Both the position numbers and the translations under genes were made by a program. Of a DNA stretch of 42,057 bases, positions 6,772 through 13,665 are shown piece after piece (the first letter of the stretch is position 1; every line of letters starts with the position of its first letter). Source of the stretch: a virus; the IMG/VR virus record IMGVR_UViG_3300023196_001369, positions 1 to 42,057 of that record; one strand, 5' to 3'. The notes beneath the pieces were generated by a model. That model worked only from the letters and a program-made list of their open reading frames with translations, had not been told where the DNA came from and did not search any database.

Positions 6772-8724
6772 TTATGGGTTATTAGATTTTACGGTAAGAC
6801 TTTGTGACAAAGCATTCATTAGCCGCCATAGATTGCGATCGTTCGGGCCTTCTACCACATTTCCTCTACCACCTTCGACTGGCTTTGTTTCATCACCTAT
6901 TAATACAACATATTGCGGCTTATCACGACTATAGGCGGCAGCTATACCTGTCCCCATGGCCATCGTTACTAAAGCTGCGTCTAAATTTTTGAGAACACCC
7001 CCAAATTTGCCCGCAAACGGTGCTAGATGCTCGGCCATTTTTTCGATTGGCACACCAGCGGCATCTGCTACTGCTCGGAAAAGTAGTGCTCGTTCTGCTA
7101 ATATTTCTGGAGTATCTTTGCCATCATTGCCAATACCAGCAACTGACATAAGCCCTTGCGCACCACTAGCTAGTGTTGCTACTTCAGCAATAAAATTAGT
7201 TGCTCCTACAAATGTCTCACTAGATGGTAATTTTTCTAGTTTATTAATAAACCCCATGAGTCCATCTGGATTATTAACATCAACATTAAATGCTTTTAGC
7301 GTACTACCCATAATTGTATTTTGTAATTCTGCAGCAGCAGTATTGATTTGGTTAACCATACCTGACAATGCTGTTCCAGCTCTGCCAGCTGAAGATTCAA
7401 GTATGGTCATATTTTCGTTAACTTGATCAGCAACAGTCTTTCCTTGTTGTGTAGTACTAGCAAATGCTTCCATACGAGTTTGAAGAATTGCCTGTGCGCC
7501 TGCTTGACCAGCACCAGCTCTCGATAAAAGACCATCATCAACATCAATATTAGCAAATTGATCAACTAACGCCTGGGATGCAGCTGCTATAGTCTCTTTA
7601 TCAGCACCAGCATTTACCATTTGAGAAAATTCTTCTAAGTTTGATCGCAAATCAATACCTTCTGCACTTGCAGCGGCCGAAAGTTGTGTGAATGAATCGT
7701 TAAACTTATCCATTGGTACACCAGCAATTAAATTTGTCAATGCTGTTTGTATTGGTCCACCAGGACCACCGGCACTTCCCAATGCGGATAATCCTTCAAC
7801 TAGTGTTTTTTGTGACTCAAGTTGTTCTTCACTCATCCTAGATGCCGCAGCAGCTACAATAGCATTTTTTCTAAATTCGTTACGAGCTTTTATTCTATCT
7901 TGAACATCTTGACCGTTTAATCCAGCCATAACTTCATTTAGCTTTAAGTTTTCTTTCATACTTTCAACCATTTGATCTCTAGTGTTTGCTTCTAAAAAAG
8001 CTTCATTTCTAGTACTGCGTCTAAGTTCAATTTCGTCTATTAGCATTGTAGACATTTCTTTAGAACCCATGCCAAAGAACCCCATGTCTCTTGTTGCTTC
8101 ACGTAATGATCTGTTTAGTGCTAAAAATTGGCTTGTTCCGTCTGTAGTATTAACGCCAAGTGATCGAATAGCATTTCCATTTTCAACAGTAATTTTGGAA
8201 AGTGTTTGCATATCTAAACCAACAGCAGCAGCATCAGTACGCAATTGTACTAGATCTACACCAAGTCCACCGCCTGTTCGACGCAATGCGCCCAAGGCCG
8301 ATCCAAATTCTTCCATAATACCAAATAGTGTACCAACTTGAGCACCCATTACGGTTAACCCCATTGCCCCAAGTATTCCGTCTTTTCCTGCTAACCCACT
8401 AAGTGATTCAGAACCAGTTGATCTATTAAGCGCACTGCTTGCACTCATTGCGTTCATTGATCGCAGATTTTTGTTTAATTTGGCAAAGTTTTTGTCTTCG
8501 TCTGAATTACCTTTTTTAATTGCTGAGGTTAAATCTTTATTACTTTTTGTTTCTTGCCGATCGTTCTGGATACTAATACCCATGGATGCCGCAATTTTTT
8601 GCAGTGCGTCTGTTTGACGGCTTGCTTGCTCAAGAACGTCTTGCTGTGTTCCTTCCATAGCGAAATCAGGTATGTTTACTGTAACTCCTGGAGTCCCACC
8701 GTATGGTATATTAACTGATGCCAT
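6772..8724 (-). CDS. Candidate tail tape measure protein (gp29-like)
   Basis: A 650-aa Ala/Gly/Met-rich, mainly helical protein. Hydrophobic Gly-rich segments lie near residues 110-150 (GILGAMGLTVMGAQVG) and 565-605 (FGGVLKNLDAALVTMAMGTG). Charged helices fill residues 25-95. Size is close to T4 gp29 (590 aa). No diagnostic motif is seen; the call rests on length, composition, a late promoter and divergence from a gp26-like gene whose -1 frameshift extension resembles tape-measure chaperones. Another tail or virion protein is possible. Confidence 0.55.
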   Translation of the reverse strand: MASVNIPYGGTPGVTVNIPDFAMEGTQQDVLEQASRQTDALQKIAASMGISIQNDRQETKSNKDLTSAIKKGNSDEDKNFAKLNKNLRSMNAMSASSALNRSTGSESLSGLAGKDGILGAMGLTVMGAQVGTLFGIMEEFGSALGALRRTGGGLGVDLVQLRTDAAAVGLDMQTLSKITVENGNAIRSLGVNTTDGTSQFLALNRSLREATRDMGFFGMGSKEMSTMLIDEIELRRSTRNEAFLEANTRDQMVESMKENLKLNEVMAGLNGQDVQDRIKARNEFRKNAIVAAAASRMSEEQLESQKTLVEGLSALGSAGGPGGPIQTALTNLIAGVPMDKFNDSFTQLSAAASAEGIDLRSNLEEFSQMVNAGADKETIAAASQALVDQFANIDVDDGLLSRAGAGQAGAQAILQTRMEAFASTTQQGKTVADQVNENMTILESSAGRAGTALSGMVNQINTAAAELQNTIMGSTLKAFNVDVNNPDGLMGFINKLEKLPSSETFVGATNFIAEVATLASGAQGLMSVAGIGNDGKDTPEILAERALLFRAVADAAGVPIEKMAEHLAPFAGKFGGVLKNLDAALVTMAMGTGIAAAYSRDKPQYVVLIGDETKPVEGGRGNVVEGPNDRNLWRLMNALSQSLTVKSNNP

Positions 8725-8742
8725 TAACTGCTCACTTTATTA

Positions 8743-8750
8743 GATAAATA
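8743..8750 (+). promoter_or_regulatory. Late promoter, GATAAATA, for the gp26-like gene
   Basis: Plus-strand GATAAATA whose predicted start site is near 8756, leaving a 22-nt leader with AGGTG just before the ATG at 8778. It lies within the leader of the oppositely transcribed tape-measure candidate. Confidence 0.6.
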
Positions 8751-8761
8751 ACTTATATATG

Positions 8762-8769
8762 TATTTATA
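8762..8769 (-). promoter_or_regulatory. Late promoter, TATAAATA, for the tape-measure candidate
   Basis: Perfect late box on the minus strand, predicted start near 8756 and leader of about 32 nt to the ATG at 8724. It lies inside the leader of the plus-strand gp26-like gene, so the two promoters are crossed. Confidence 0.7.
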
Positions 8770-8777
8770 GGTGAAAA

Positions 8778-9611
8778 ATGACAAAAACACTACAAGACTT
8801 TTACAGACACAAAGAGATATACATAAAGTTGCCAACCGAGGGCAAATGGTATACATCTCAAACAAATTTAAACGATCAAAATGAGATTGGCGTACTACCA
8901 ATGAGTTTCAAAGATGAAATGCTGTTAAATATTCCTGATAGTGTATACAATGGTGAAAGCCTATTTGAAATCTTAAAGAGCATACTTCCTGATATGGAAA
9001 ATCCATATGAAATCTTAATGCCAGATGTAGACATTGTCTTGCTAGCTAGTAGAATCAACAGTAATGATGGTGAGATGTCTGTTGACGCAAAATGTACACA
9101 CTGTGGTACCCAAGAACAATACTCTATAAAGATAATTAATATCTTAAATCAAATTAAGCCTATTGAACCAATTGAACTAGAACTGTCTAACGGATTAATT
9201 GTGTCATTTAAACCAAATAGTTTGCGTAGTGTAACTACTAACCAAATTAAAATAACTGAAATGTCCAGTATACTCTCAACATTTAATAAAGATGATGATA
9301 AAGAAACACAGCATAAACTCTTTTCAGAAAGTTTAGAAAAAACAGCAGCAGCTAATCTAGTTTTGATTGCTGACACTATTGAATACGTACTACTGCCATC
9401 TGGAGATAAAATTACAGACTTACAAGCTATACTTGATTGGATTAGTAACAGTGATAGTAACACTGTTAAAAAGTTACAAACTATGTCGAATCAAATTAAT
9501 GAAAATGGACTTAACAAAAACTTTAAATTTGAATGTAGTAATGAGGAATGTGGGAAAGAGTTTAACTCACCGGTGGAATTTAACCCAACTTTTTTTTTCA
9601 CCAACAACTAA
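8778..9611 (+). CDS. 26: Baseplate hub / tail-assembly protein (gp26-like)
   Basis: A 277-aa protein of the family annotated as gp26 in T4-like marine phages. Seen directly: N-terminal KLPTEGKWY, then LPMSFKDEMLLN.PD..., a CTHCG pair near residue 111, a C-terminal CSNEECG pair near 254 and the ending VEFNPTFFF. The cysteine pairs suggest a zinc-binding fold. In T4 gp26 takes part in assembly of the central baseplate hub. The last codons run over nine T (9590-9598), from which the -1 frame is open for 80 more codons, so a longer 354-aa product is likely. It is the only plus-strand unit between two minus-strand blocks. Confidence 0.8.
   Translation: MTKTLQDFYRHKEIYIKLPTEGKWYTSQTNLNDQNEIGVLPMSFKDEMLLNIPDSVYNGESLFEILKSILPDMENPYEILMPDVDIVLLASRINSNDGEMSVDAKCTHCGTQEQYSIKIINILNQIKPIEPIELELSNGLIVSFKPNSLRSVTTNQIKITEMSSILSTFNKDDDKETQHKLFSESLEKTAAANLVLIADTIEYVLLPSGDKITDLQAILDWISNSDSNTVKKLQTMSNQINENGLNKNFKFECSNEECGKEFNSPVEFNPTFFFTNN
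9590..9599 (+). promoter_or_regulatory. Putative -1 ribosomal frameshift site (poly-T slippery run)
   Basis: Nine T at 9590-9598 read in frame as ACT TTT TTT TTC, giving slippery heptamers T-TTT-TTT and T-TTT-TTC. The zero-frame stop is at 9609-9611. A -1 shift enters a frame without stops until 9841 that includes the 63-aa downstream ORF. Transcriptional slippage on the run would give a similar mixture. Confidence 0.65.
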
Positions 9612-9649
9612 GAGCTAATCCGACTAATAGTCAAGCCTTAGTTGATGAG

Positions 9650-9841
9650 ATGAATGAAATCAATAAAAATCTAAGAAAACAAGTATATGATATTGTACTG
9701 TATACCGAAGGCGCATTTTCGGTAAAAGAGCTATATCATATGCCATTATATCATTCAACTGAAATTATTAATTCATTCTCAGAAAAGAATAAACGAGAGC
9801 AAGCTGCCATAGAAGCAGCATCAGGTAAGAAGACATTTTAA
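9650..9841 (+). CDS. gp51-like extension, probably translated by -1 frameshift from the gp26-like gene
   Basis: A free-standing reading begins at ATG 9650 (63 aa, MNEINKNLRKQVYD...), but there is no Shine-Dalgarno site before it and the same frame is open upstream through the poly-T run at 9590. Read from there it adds FHQQLRANPTNSQALVDE before this Met, so this is most simply the C-terminal extension of a 354-aa fusion. It is helical and charged. Lambda and many other tailed phages make tail chaperones G and G-T this way; T4 hub chaperone gp51 is the positional analogue. Independent initiation at 9650 cannot be excluded. Confidence 0.65.
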   Translation: MNEINKNLRKQVYDIVLYTEGAFSVKELYHMPLYHSTEIINSFSEKNKREQAAIEAASGKKTF

Positions 9842-9883
9842 TCTGAAGTGTTCATTTATATCTAAGTAAGTTTTATCATTACT

Positions 9884-9901
9884 TGATGTCTTACGACATC
9901 A
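9884..9901 (+). repeat. Perfect hairpin in intergenic region
   Basis: TGATGTC and GACATCA pair around TTAC, 43 nt after the stop codon of the frameshift extension. No U run follows, so it is not a classic terminator; it could protect the 3' end of the plus-strand transcript. Confidence 0.5.
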
Positions 9902-9937
9902 TCAATCTTCACTATCGTTCGATTGAATCATTTCATT

Positions 9938-10003
9938 CGATATATTCGAATATCATATCATATCATATATCATTATGATATATATTATATATATTATTGA
10001 TCA
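9938..10003. repeat. AT-rich repeat and palindrome tract
   Basis: Almost pure A/T with three tandem TATCA units (9951-9965) running into a 19-nt palindrome, ATATATCAT-T-ATGATATAT (9965-9983), followed by alternating AT. It separates the convergent gp26 unit and the GIY-YIG/ncRNA region. It may be an easily melted site, a late transcription end or a protein-binding site; no known origin motif is recognised. Confidence 0.5.
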
Positions 10004-10018
10004 TTACCATGAACTAAA

Positions 10019-10236
10019 GTCGCACTTAGCCTGATTTAGGCCAAGCACGACAAAAGAGTCTGATATTACCAGTCACCTTGTACACCCTTATAGCAAAACT
10101 AGTAAAATACTAGCAGAGGCGGTTGTGCGATACCCCTTTACATGCTGCTTTCAACGCAAGCTACCAAGTTGCAATAAAGGCTACTAACTTGGAAATACTC
10201 GTGGGTTACAATGGCGCAGTAGAGCCCACTCTTTTG
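10019..10236. ncRNA. Structured non-coding RNA candidate (about 220 nt)
   Basis: Gene-free, less AT-rich than its flanks and full of exact pairings. These are a 14-bp hairpin (10019-10051), a perfect 9-bp long-range helix (10051-10059 with 10228-10236), and hairpins at 10099-10113 (CTAGTA/TACTAG), 10164-10192 (CCAAGTT/AACTTGG) and 10201-10229 (GTGGG/CCCAC). A competing helix joins TCGCAC (10020-10025) with GTGCGA (10125-10130). In the 14-bp hairpin three non-Watson-Crick positions are G-U on the minus strand but A-C on the plus strand, favouring minus, downstream of the GIY-YIG gene. One pair in the 10201-10229 hairpin favours plus, so strand is open. No tmRNA, RNase P or clear group I core is recognised. 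Confidence 0.55.
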
Positions 10237-10298
10237 GTTTGTTTTCCCCCAGCAAATTCCGTTGTCTAACAAATTTAATTGCGACTCCTCGATGCTTG

Positions 10299-10733
10299 TT
10301 ATAGAGGGGGTATAATATTTTTTAGTGATTCTTTAAGAGCCTGAGATCCGCCAATGCGGACATTTATGATGCCGTTATAGTATTCGTCAGTGAGTAATAC
10401 CGCTCTGTCGAATTGTTCTTTTGCCTCAAGGTATGAAAGTTGGCCACGTGTAGTACAGAAATATAAAATTTCTCTACTAAAATTTTCTGGGCCTAATTCA
10501 GTTATGTCTGCCAATAAGTGTTCTGAAGATCCCCAGTATGTCTGCCAATCGCTTTCTACTAGTGATTTTCTTTTACGTTTTTTGCCTTTTAGGGGTGGCC
10601 GAGTTTTTTTAAACTTGGCTAATTTTTTGCCTATGTATTTTTTGTTGTTAGTCAGATTAGTAATGATGTATACAAACCCAATATATTGGTCAGCTATCTC
10701 TTCAACAAGATTGCCATTGTATTTCCATTGCAT
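10299..10733 (-). CDS. GIY-YIG nuclease (stand-alone, Seg/homing type)
   Basis: A 144-aa protein with the GIY-YIG core at residues 19-35 (GFVYIITN...KKYIG), a very basic stretch (residues 36-58, KKTRPPLKGKKRKRK) likely to bind DNA, and the SDWQTYWGSS motif found in phage members of the family. The later Glu in EAKEQFDR is the candidate metal ligand. Such genes are often homing endonucleases without introns or phage DNA nucleases. There is no Shine-Dalgarno site before ATGCAATGG, unlike neighbouring genes, and a 45-nt gap separates it from the phosphomannomutase gene. These features fit a later insertion. The structured RNA lies directly downstream. Confidence 0.8.
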   Translation of the reverse strand: MQWKYNGNLVEEIADQYIGFVYIITNLTNNKKYIGKKLAKFKKTRPPLKGKKRKRKSLVESDWQTYWGSSEHLLADITELGPENFSREILYFCTTRGQLSYLEAKEQFDRAVLLTDEYYNGIINVRIGGSQALKESLKNIIPPL

Positions 10734-10778
10734 GTATCGTATATATCATTTGTCATCATAAATCTACTGATTATGGTA

Positions 10779-11486
10779 TTAAAATTGTGTTTTTAGAATG
10801 TTGTATGTTTCTTGCCAATTTTCTACGTTAAAACTTTTGCCATATGGGAGTTCATCTGTTGCTGTGCCAATATCATAATCGTTGCCGCCAGGACAAATTC
10901 TATCACCAAAAAAGTAAATTAATGATGTGTCATCAAATTCGTCAAGTATTTGTTTTTTGCTTTTGCCTCTTTGGAATATATCTAAGCCTGTTTCGCCGCC
11001 TAATACTGCCTCAAGTTGTGGATACAACTCATTAAATTCTTTTGCCAATTTTTCTCTTGCTTGGTGCCGATGGTTCCACTCAATAAACACAGCTCTATCT
11101 TGTAAATCTGCGTTTCTTCCTGGAATACTTAAATTTGCTGAGCCTGTGCGTTTTTCTAAATGATTGCCACGTTTAAAGGGGTATGGAATTTCTTTTAGTT
11201 TATCTAATAAAAACCATTCTTGTTCTGTATTAAGTTGCCATTGTGATTTGTATATATTTTTGCCTTTGCTAACATGATGATTACCGCTGCATGCGAATAT
11301 GGTATCAAACTTGTTAGTTAATTCTTTGCCTAATTGTTCTTCAATTTTATTATAGTCACTACCTGAACAGATATGACATGAGTGCTTGTTAGTAAGCTCA
11401 TGTAAAAATTCTTCAAACTGTGGGTCTATGTACTCTCTGGCATTAGTTAGTGTGCCGTCGAGATCAAAAATTAAATCATTCGTCAT
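10779..11486 (-). CDS. Eukaryotic-type phosphomannomutase (HAD superfamily)
   Basis: Predicted to interconvert mannose 6-phosphate and mannose 1-phosphate, the step before GDP-mannose. The 235 aa follow human PMM1/PMM2 (246 aa in PMM2) along the whole length: FDLDGTLT with nucleophile Asp8 and acid/base Asp10, SGSDYNKIEEQLG (41-53), KRGNHLEKR (105-113), the SIPGR motif (119-124), GGETGLDIF (163-171) and FFGDRICPGGND (192-203). This is the alpha-PMM family common in eukaryotes, not the bacterial ManB/AlgC type. It overlaps the preceding 83-aa gene by 11 nt in the gp47-46 unit. Related HAD phosphatase activity is the main alternative. Confidence 0.85.
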   Translation of the reverse strand: MTNDLIFDLDGTLTNAREYIDPQFEEFLHELTNKHSCHICSGSDYNKIEEQLGKELTNKFDTIFACSGNHHVSKGKNIYKSQWQLNTEQEWFLLDKLKEIPYPFKRGNHLEKRTGSANLSIPGRNADLQDRAVFIEWNHRHQAREKLAKEFNELYPQLEAVLGGETGLDIFQRGKSKKQILDEFDDTSLIYFFGDRICPGGNDYDIGTATDELPYGKSFNVENWQETYNILKTQF

Positions 11487-11727
11487 CTATAACTCCATTA
11501 TTATACATTTTTGCCCAAATGTCAATCGGTAATTCACCTTCATCACGTAAATTTTTACGTCTACTATCGAAATCAAATAATCCGGCTGTGTCAATAGTTA
11601 CAGTGCCAGAATTTTGCAAGGTACTAGTACTAAGGCTAATATCACTAATACAAGGACTAGAATCATAATCGCCATAATGCTCAATGGCCCCCATTGGGAT
11701 TGTAATAGTTAAAGTGTCATCTTCCAT
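11476..11727 (-). CDS. Hypothetical protein, 83 aa, related to its 56-aa neighbour
   Basis: Unrecognised. Start chosen at 11727 (MEDDTLTITIPMG) because GGAGACGGATA precedes it, rather than an in-frame ATG at 11754. The start overlaps the previous stop codon as TAATG, so it is translationally coupled. The N-terminal half is Ser/Thr-rich and probably beta-stranded; the C-terminus has GELPIDIWAKMYNNG, matching the end of the 56-aa protein upstream. It ends 11 nt inside the phosphomannomutase gene. Confidence 0.75.
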   Translation of the reverse strand: MEDDTLTITIPMGAIEHYGDYDSSPCISDISLSTSTLQNSGTVTIDTAGLFDFDSRRKNLRDEGELPIDIWAKMYNNGVIDDE

Positions 11728-11897
11728 TATCCGTCTCCATATAACTTGTACCAAATATCAATTGGCAATATTCCGTTAGAAAGCAAAAATATAGGATGCT
11801 CAGGACTAGGTCTACTACGTACTGTTTTGCCTTTGTCAGGAGACTCAAATATCATGCCTCCCAGACTTTGTAGTAACTCTTTGTCAATATCATCCAT
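11727..11897 (-). CDS. Hypothetical protein, 56 aa, shares LPIDIW motif with next gene
   Basis: A short gene between gp46 and the 83-aa protein. ATG at 11897 overlaps the gp46 stop codon by 8 nt; it ends TAATG on the start of the 83-aa gene. The product begins MDDIDKELLQSLGG and ends NGILPIDIWYKLYGDG; the LPIDIW.K.Y..G end is shared with the next protein, so the two are partial paralogues. It fills an otherwise unexplained 135-nt gap in a tightly packed operon, which supports it being real. Function unknown; no membrane segment or signal peptide. Confidence 0.75.
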   Translation of the reverse strand: MDDIDKELLQSLGGMIFESPDKGKTVRSRPSPEHPIFLLSNGILPIDIWYKLYGDG

Positions 11898-13665
11898 CAA
11901 TATCTGAAATCTCTGTATCTACACTAAACGAAGTGAATCCGTTTTCCTTGATAACTTGTAGGATAGTATTAACCCTACCTTGTAGTTCATCTCGATGTGA
12001 GATAAGGAAAACATTTTTCCCACGTTCACGTTCCATCTTCTTTAGTACACTAAGCGCACTATCAACACCATTGGTATCCATGCCACTGTCAACAAGCTCG
12101 TCAATAGCAAGGAAGTTAATTGGCGTATTCATATTTTCAAATACATCTCTAAAACTCCAACTGAGCCCAAGTATAAGTCTGTTACGCTCGCCTCTGCTTA
12201 GATTGTCAAAGTCTAGTTCTCTACCTAGCTCTGTAATTTCTACATTGAGATCTGGTTGGAATTGTACTTCATGTGGCAATCCAAGTTTAGTCAAATAGTA
12301 AGCAAGTCTAGAATTTAGATACTGTAAGTTTTGTTCAATAATACGTTTACGTATAAAGCTATCTTTGTTTGTTAACAGTTTGTACAGGAAGTCCTGGTGT
12401 TCTTTTATCTGCACAAGTTCATTCATCTTATCCCAACTAACTTCTTGTAGTGCAGTCTCCTTTAGACTGTTAATTTGTTCTTGATAGGTATCATTTTCAT
12501 TTTGTTTATTTGAATACTCAGACAGTAACTTGTCAACTTGACTTTGGTGTTGATATGCTTCTTGTTCTGTGTTATACAATGTTGCTGGAATTTGTCCTAG
12601 ATCACCGATGCTATTTACCACATCCAAGTGTTCAGTTAATTGAGAACTATTAGATAAGATTTGCATTGCTGCTTCTTTGTTCTGTTCTTCTTTAGAAGCA
12701 AGAATGCTCTCTTGTTTATCATCATGCATTTCCTGACCACAAGCATAACAAGTATGTTCTTTCAACAATTTGATTTCGTTTTCAAGTTTAGAAATAACTT
12801 TTTCTTGTTTCTTATCGTCAGATTCAATACTATTGATCCAGCGTACTGCTTCGTCTAGCTGACTTTTCTTTTTCAAGTATTCAGCTAGTTGTGTGTGTTT
12901 GTATAGCTCTGCTTCAATATCAACTTTATCTAAGACATTAATAGCGGTTTCTAATTCTTGCAGGGTCTCTTGTTTTTTATTTTGCCAGAGAGATTGTCGA
13001 CGCTCAAGGTCACTAATACTCTTTGCAATTGTTTGATTTGCATCTTCAACTGCCTTAATTCGATACTCTTCTTCTTTGATTGCATCTTTGTTTAGCCTTT
13101 GCTGTTCTTTAAGAGCTTCCGCTTTCTCACTTAACATAGTGATACCAAGTAGCTGTTCAATAATCGCTCGTTGATCATTTGCTCGCATACTAAGGAAGGG
13201 CTCTGTATATGTATTTAAGGCGACAATATGTTTGAACATATCGTGACTCATTTCAAACAGTTTATCTACTTGACCTTGTGTCTGACGGTTCTCGCCTTGT
13301 GCTTCATTACCGTCATCAGTATCGATATCATCAACATAAAACTTAAAGATGTTAGGCTTGCGCCCACGCTCAATTCGATACTGAATACCATTCTTTTCAA
13401 AATCAAGTGTTACTAACATGCCTTTGCCATTAGTTTTATTGATAAGATTGTCTTTGCGTATATTTGTTAGCGCATTACCATACATAGCATAGCTAAGTGC
13501 GTTAATAATTGTGGTCTTACCAGTGCCATTACGACTACCGTCTCCTCCTAAGTCAATATTGTTACCCAGTACGAGTGTAAGACCATTGTCGTTAAAACGA
13601 ACAGCCTGTGTTACGTTACCCACACTCATAAAGTTTTTTATCGTGATGTCTTTAATAATAATCAT
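11890..13665 (-). CDS. 46: Recombination exonuclease subunit, ATPase (gp46-like, Rad50/SbcC family)
   Basis: Large subunit of the gp46-gp47 nuclease that resects DNA ends for recombination-dependent replication. In 591 aa (T4 gp46: 560) are a Walker A motif (GDGSRNGTGKTT, 41-52), two coiled-coil arms around a zinc hook CYAC at Cys306/Cys309, an ABC signature LSRGERNR near 490 and a Walker B FLAIDELVD near 520 followed by ISHRDEL. It starts within the gp47 stop codon (ATGA overlap) and overlaps the 56-aa gene downstream. Confidence 0.95.
   Translation of the reverse strand: MIIIKDITIKNFMSVGNVTQAVRFNDNGLTLVLGNNIDLGGDGSRNGTGKTTIINALSYAMYGNALTNIRKDNLINKTNGKGMLVTLDFEKNGIQYRIERGRKPNIFKFYVDDIDTDDGNEAQGENRQTQGQVDKLFEMSHDMFKHIVALNTYTEPFLSMRANDQRAIIEQLLGITMLSEKAEALKEQQRLNKDAIKEEEYRIKAVEDANQTIAKSISDLERRQSLWQNKKQETLQELETAINVLDKVDIEAELYKHTQLAEYLKKKSQLDEAVRWINSIESDDKKQEKVISKLENEIKLLKEHTCYACGQEMHDDKQESILASKEEQNKEAAMQILSNSSQLTEHLDVVNSIGDLGQIPATLYNTEQEAYQHQSQVDKLLSEYSNKQNENDTYQEQINSLKETALQEVSWDKMNELVQIKEHQDFLYKLLTNKDSFIRKRIIEQNLQYLNSRLAYYLTKLGLPHEVQFQPDLNVEITELGRELDFDNLSRGERNRLILGLSWSFRDVFENMNTPINFLAIDELVDSGMDTNGVDSALSVLKKMERERGKNVFLISHRDELQGRVNTILQVIKENGFTSFSVDTEISDIDG

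Noticed and set aside
9938-10003. CRISPR-like or iteron origin interpretation of the TATCA repeats
   Set aside because: Only three 5-nt units, no spacers and no replication protein gene nearby.
10019-10236. Identification of the structured RNA as tmRNA, RNase P RNA or a group I intron
   Set aside because: No tRNA-like end with CCA or tag ORF, no RNase P conserved blocks. Only weak group I-like snippets (TTTGCTGGGGGAAA on the minus strand) are seen, and there is no split gene around it.
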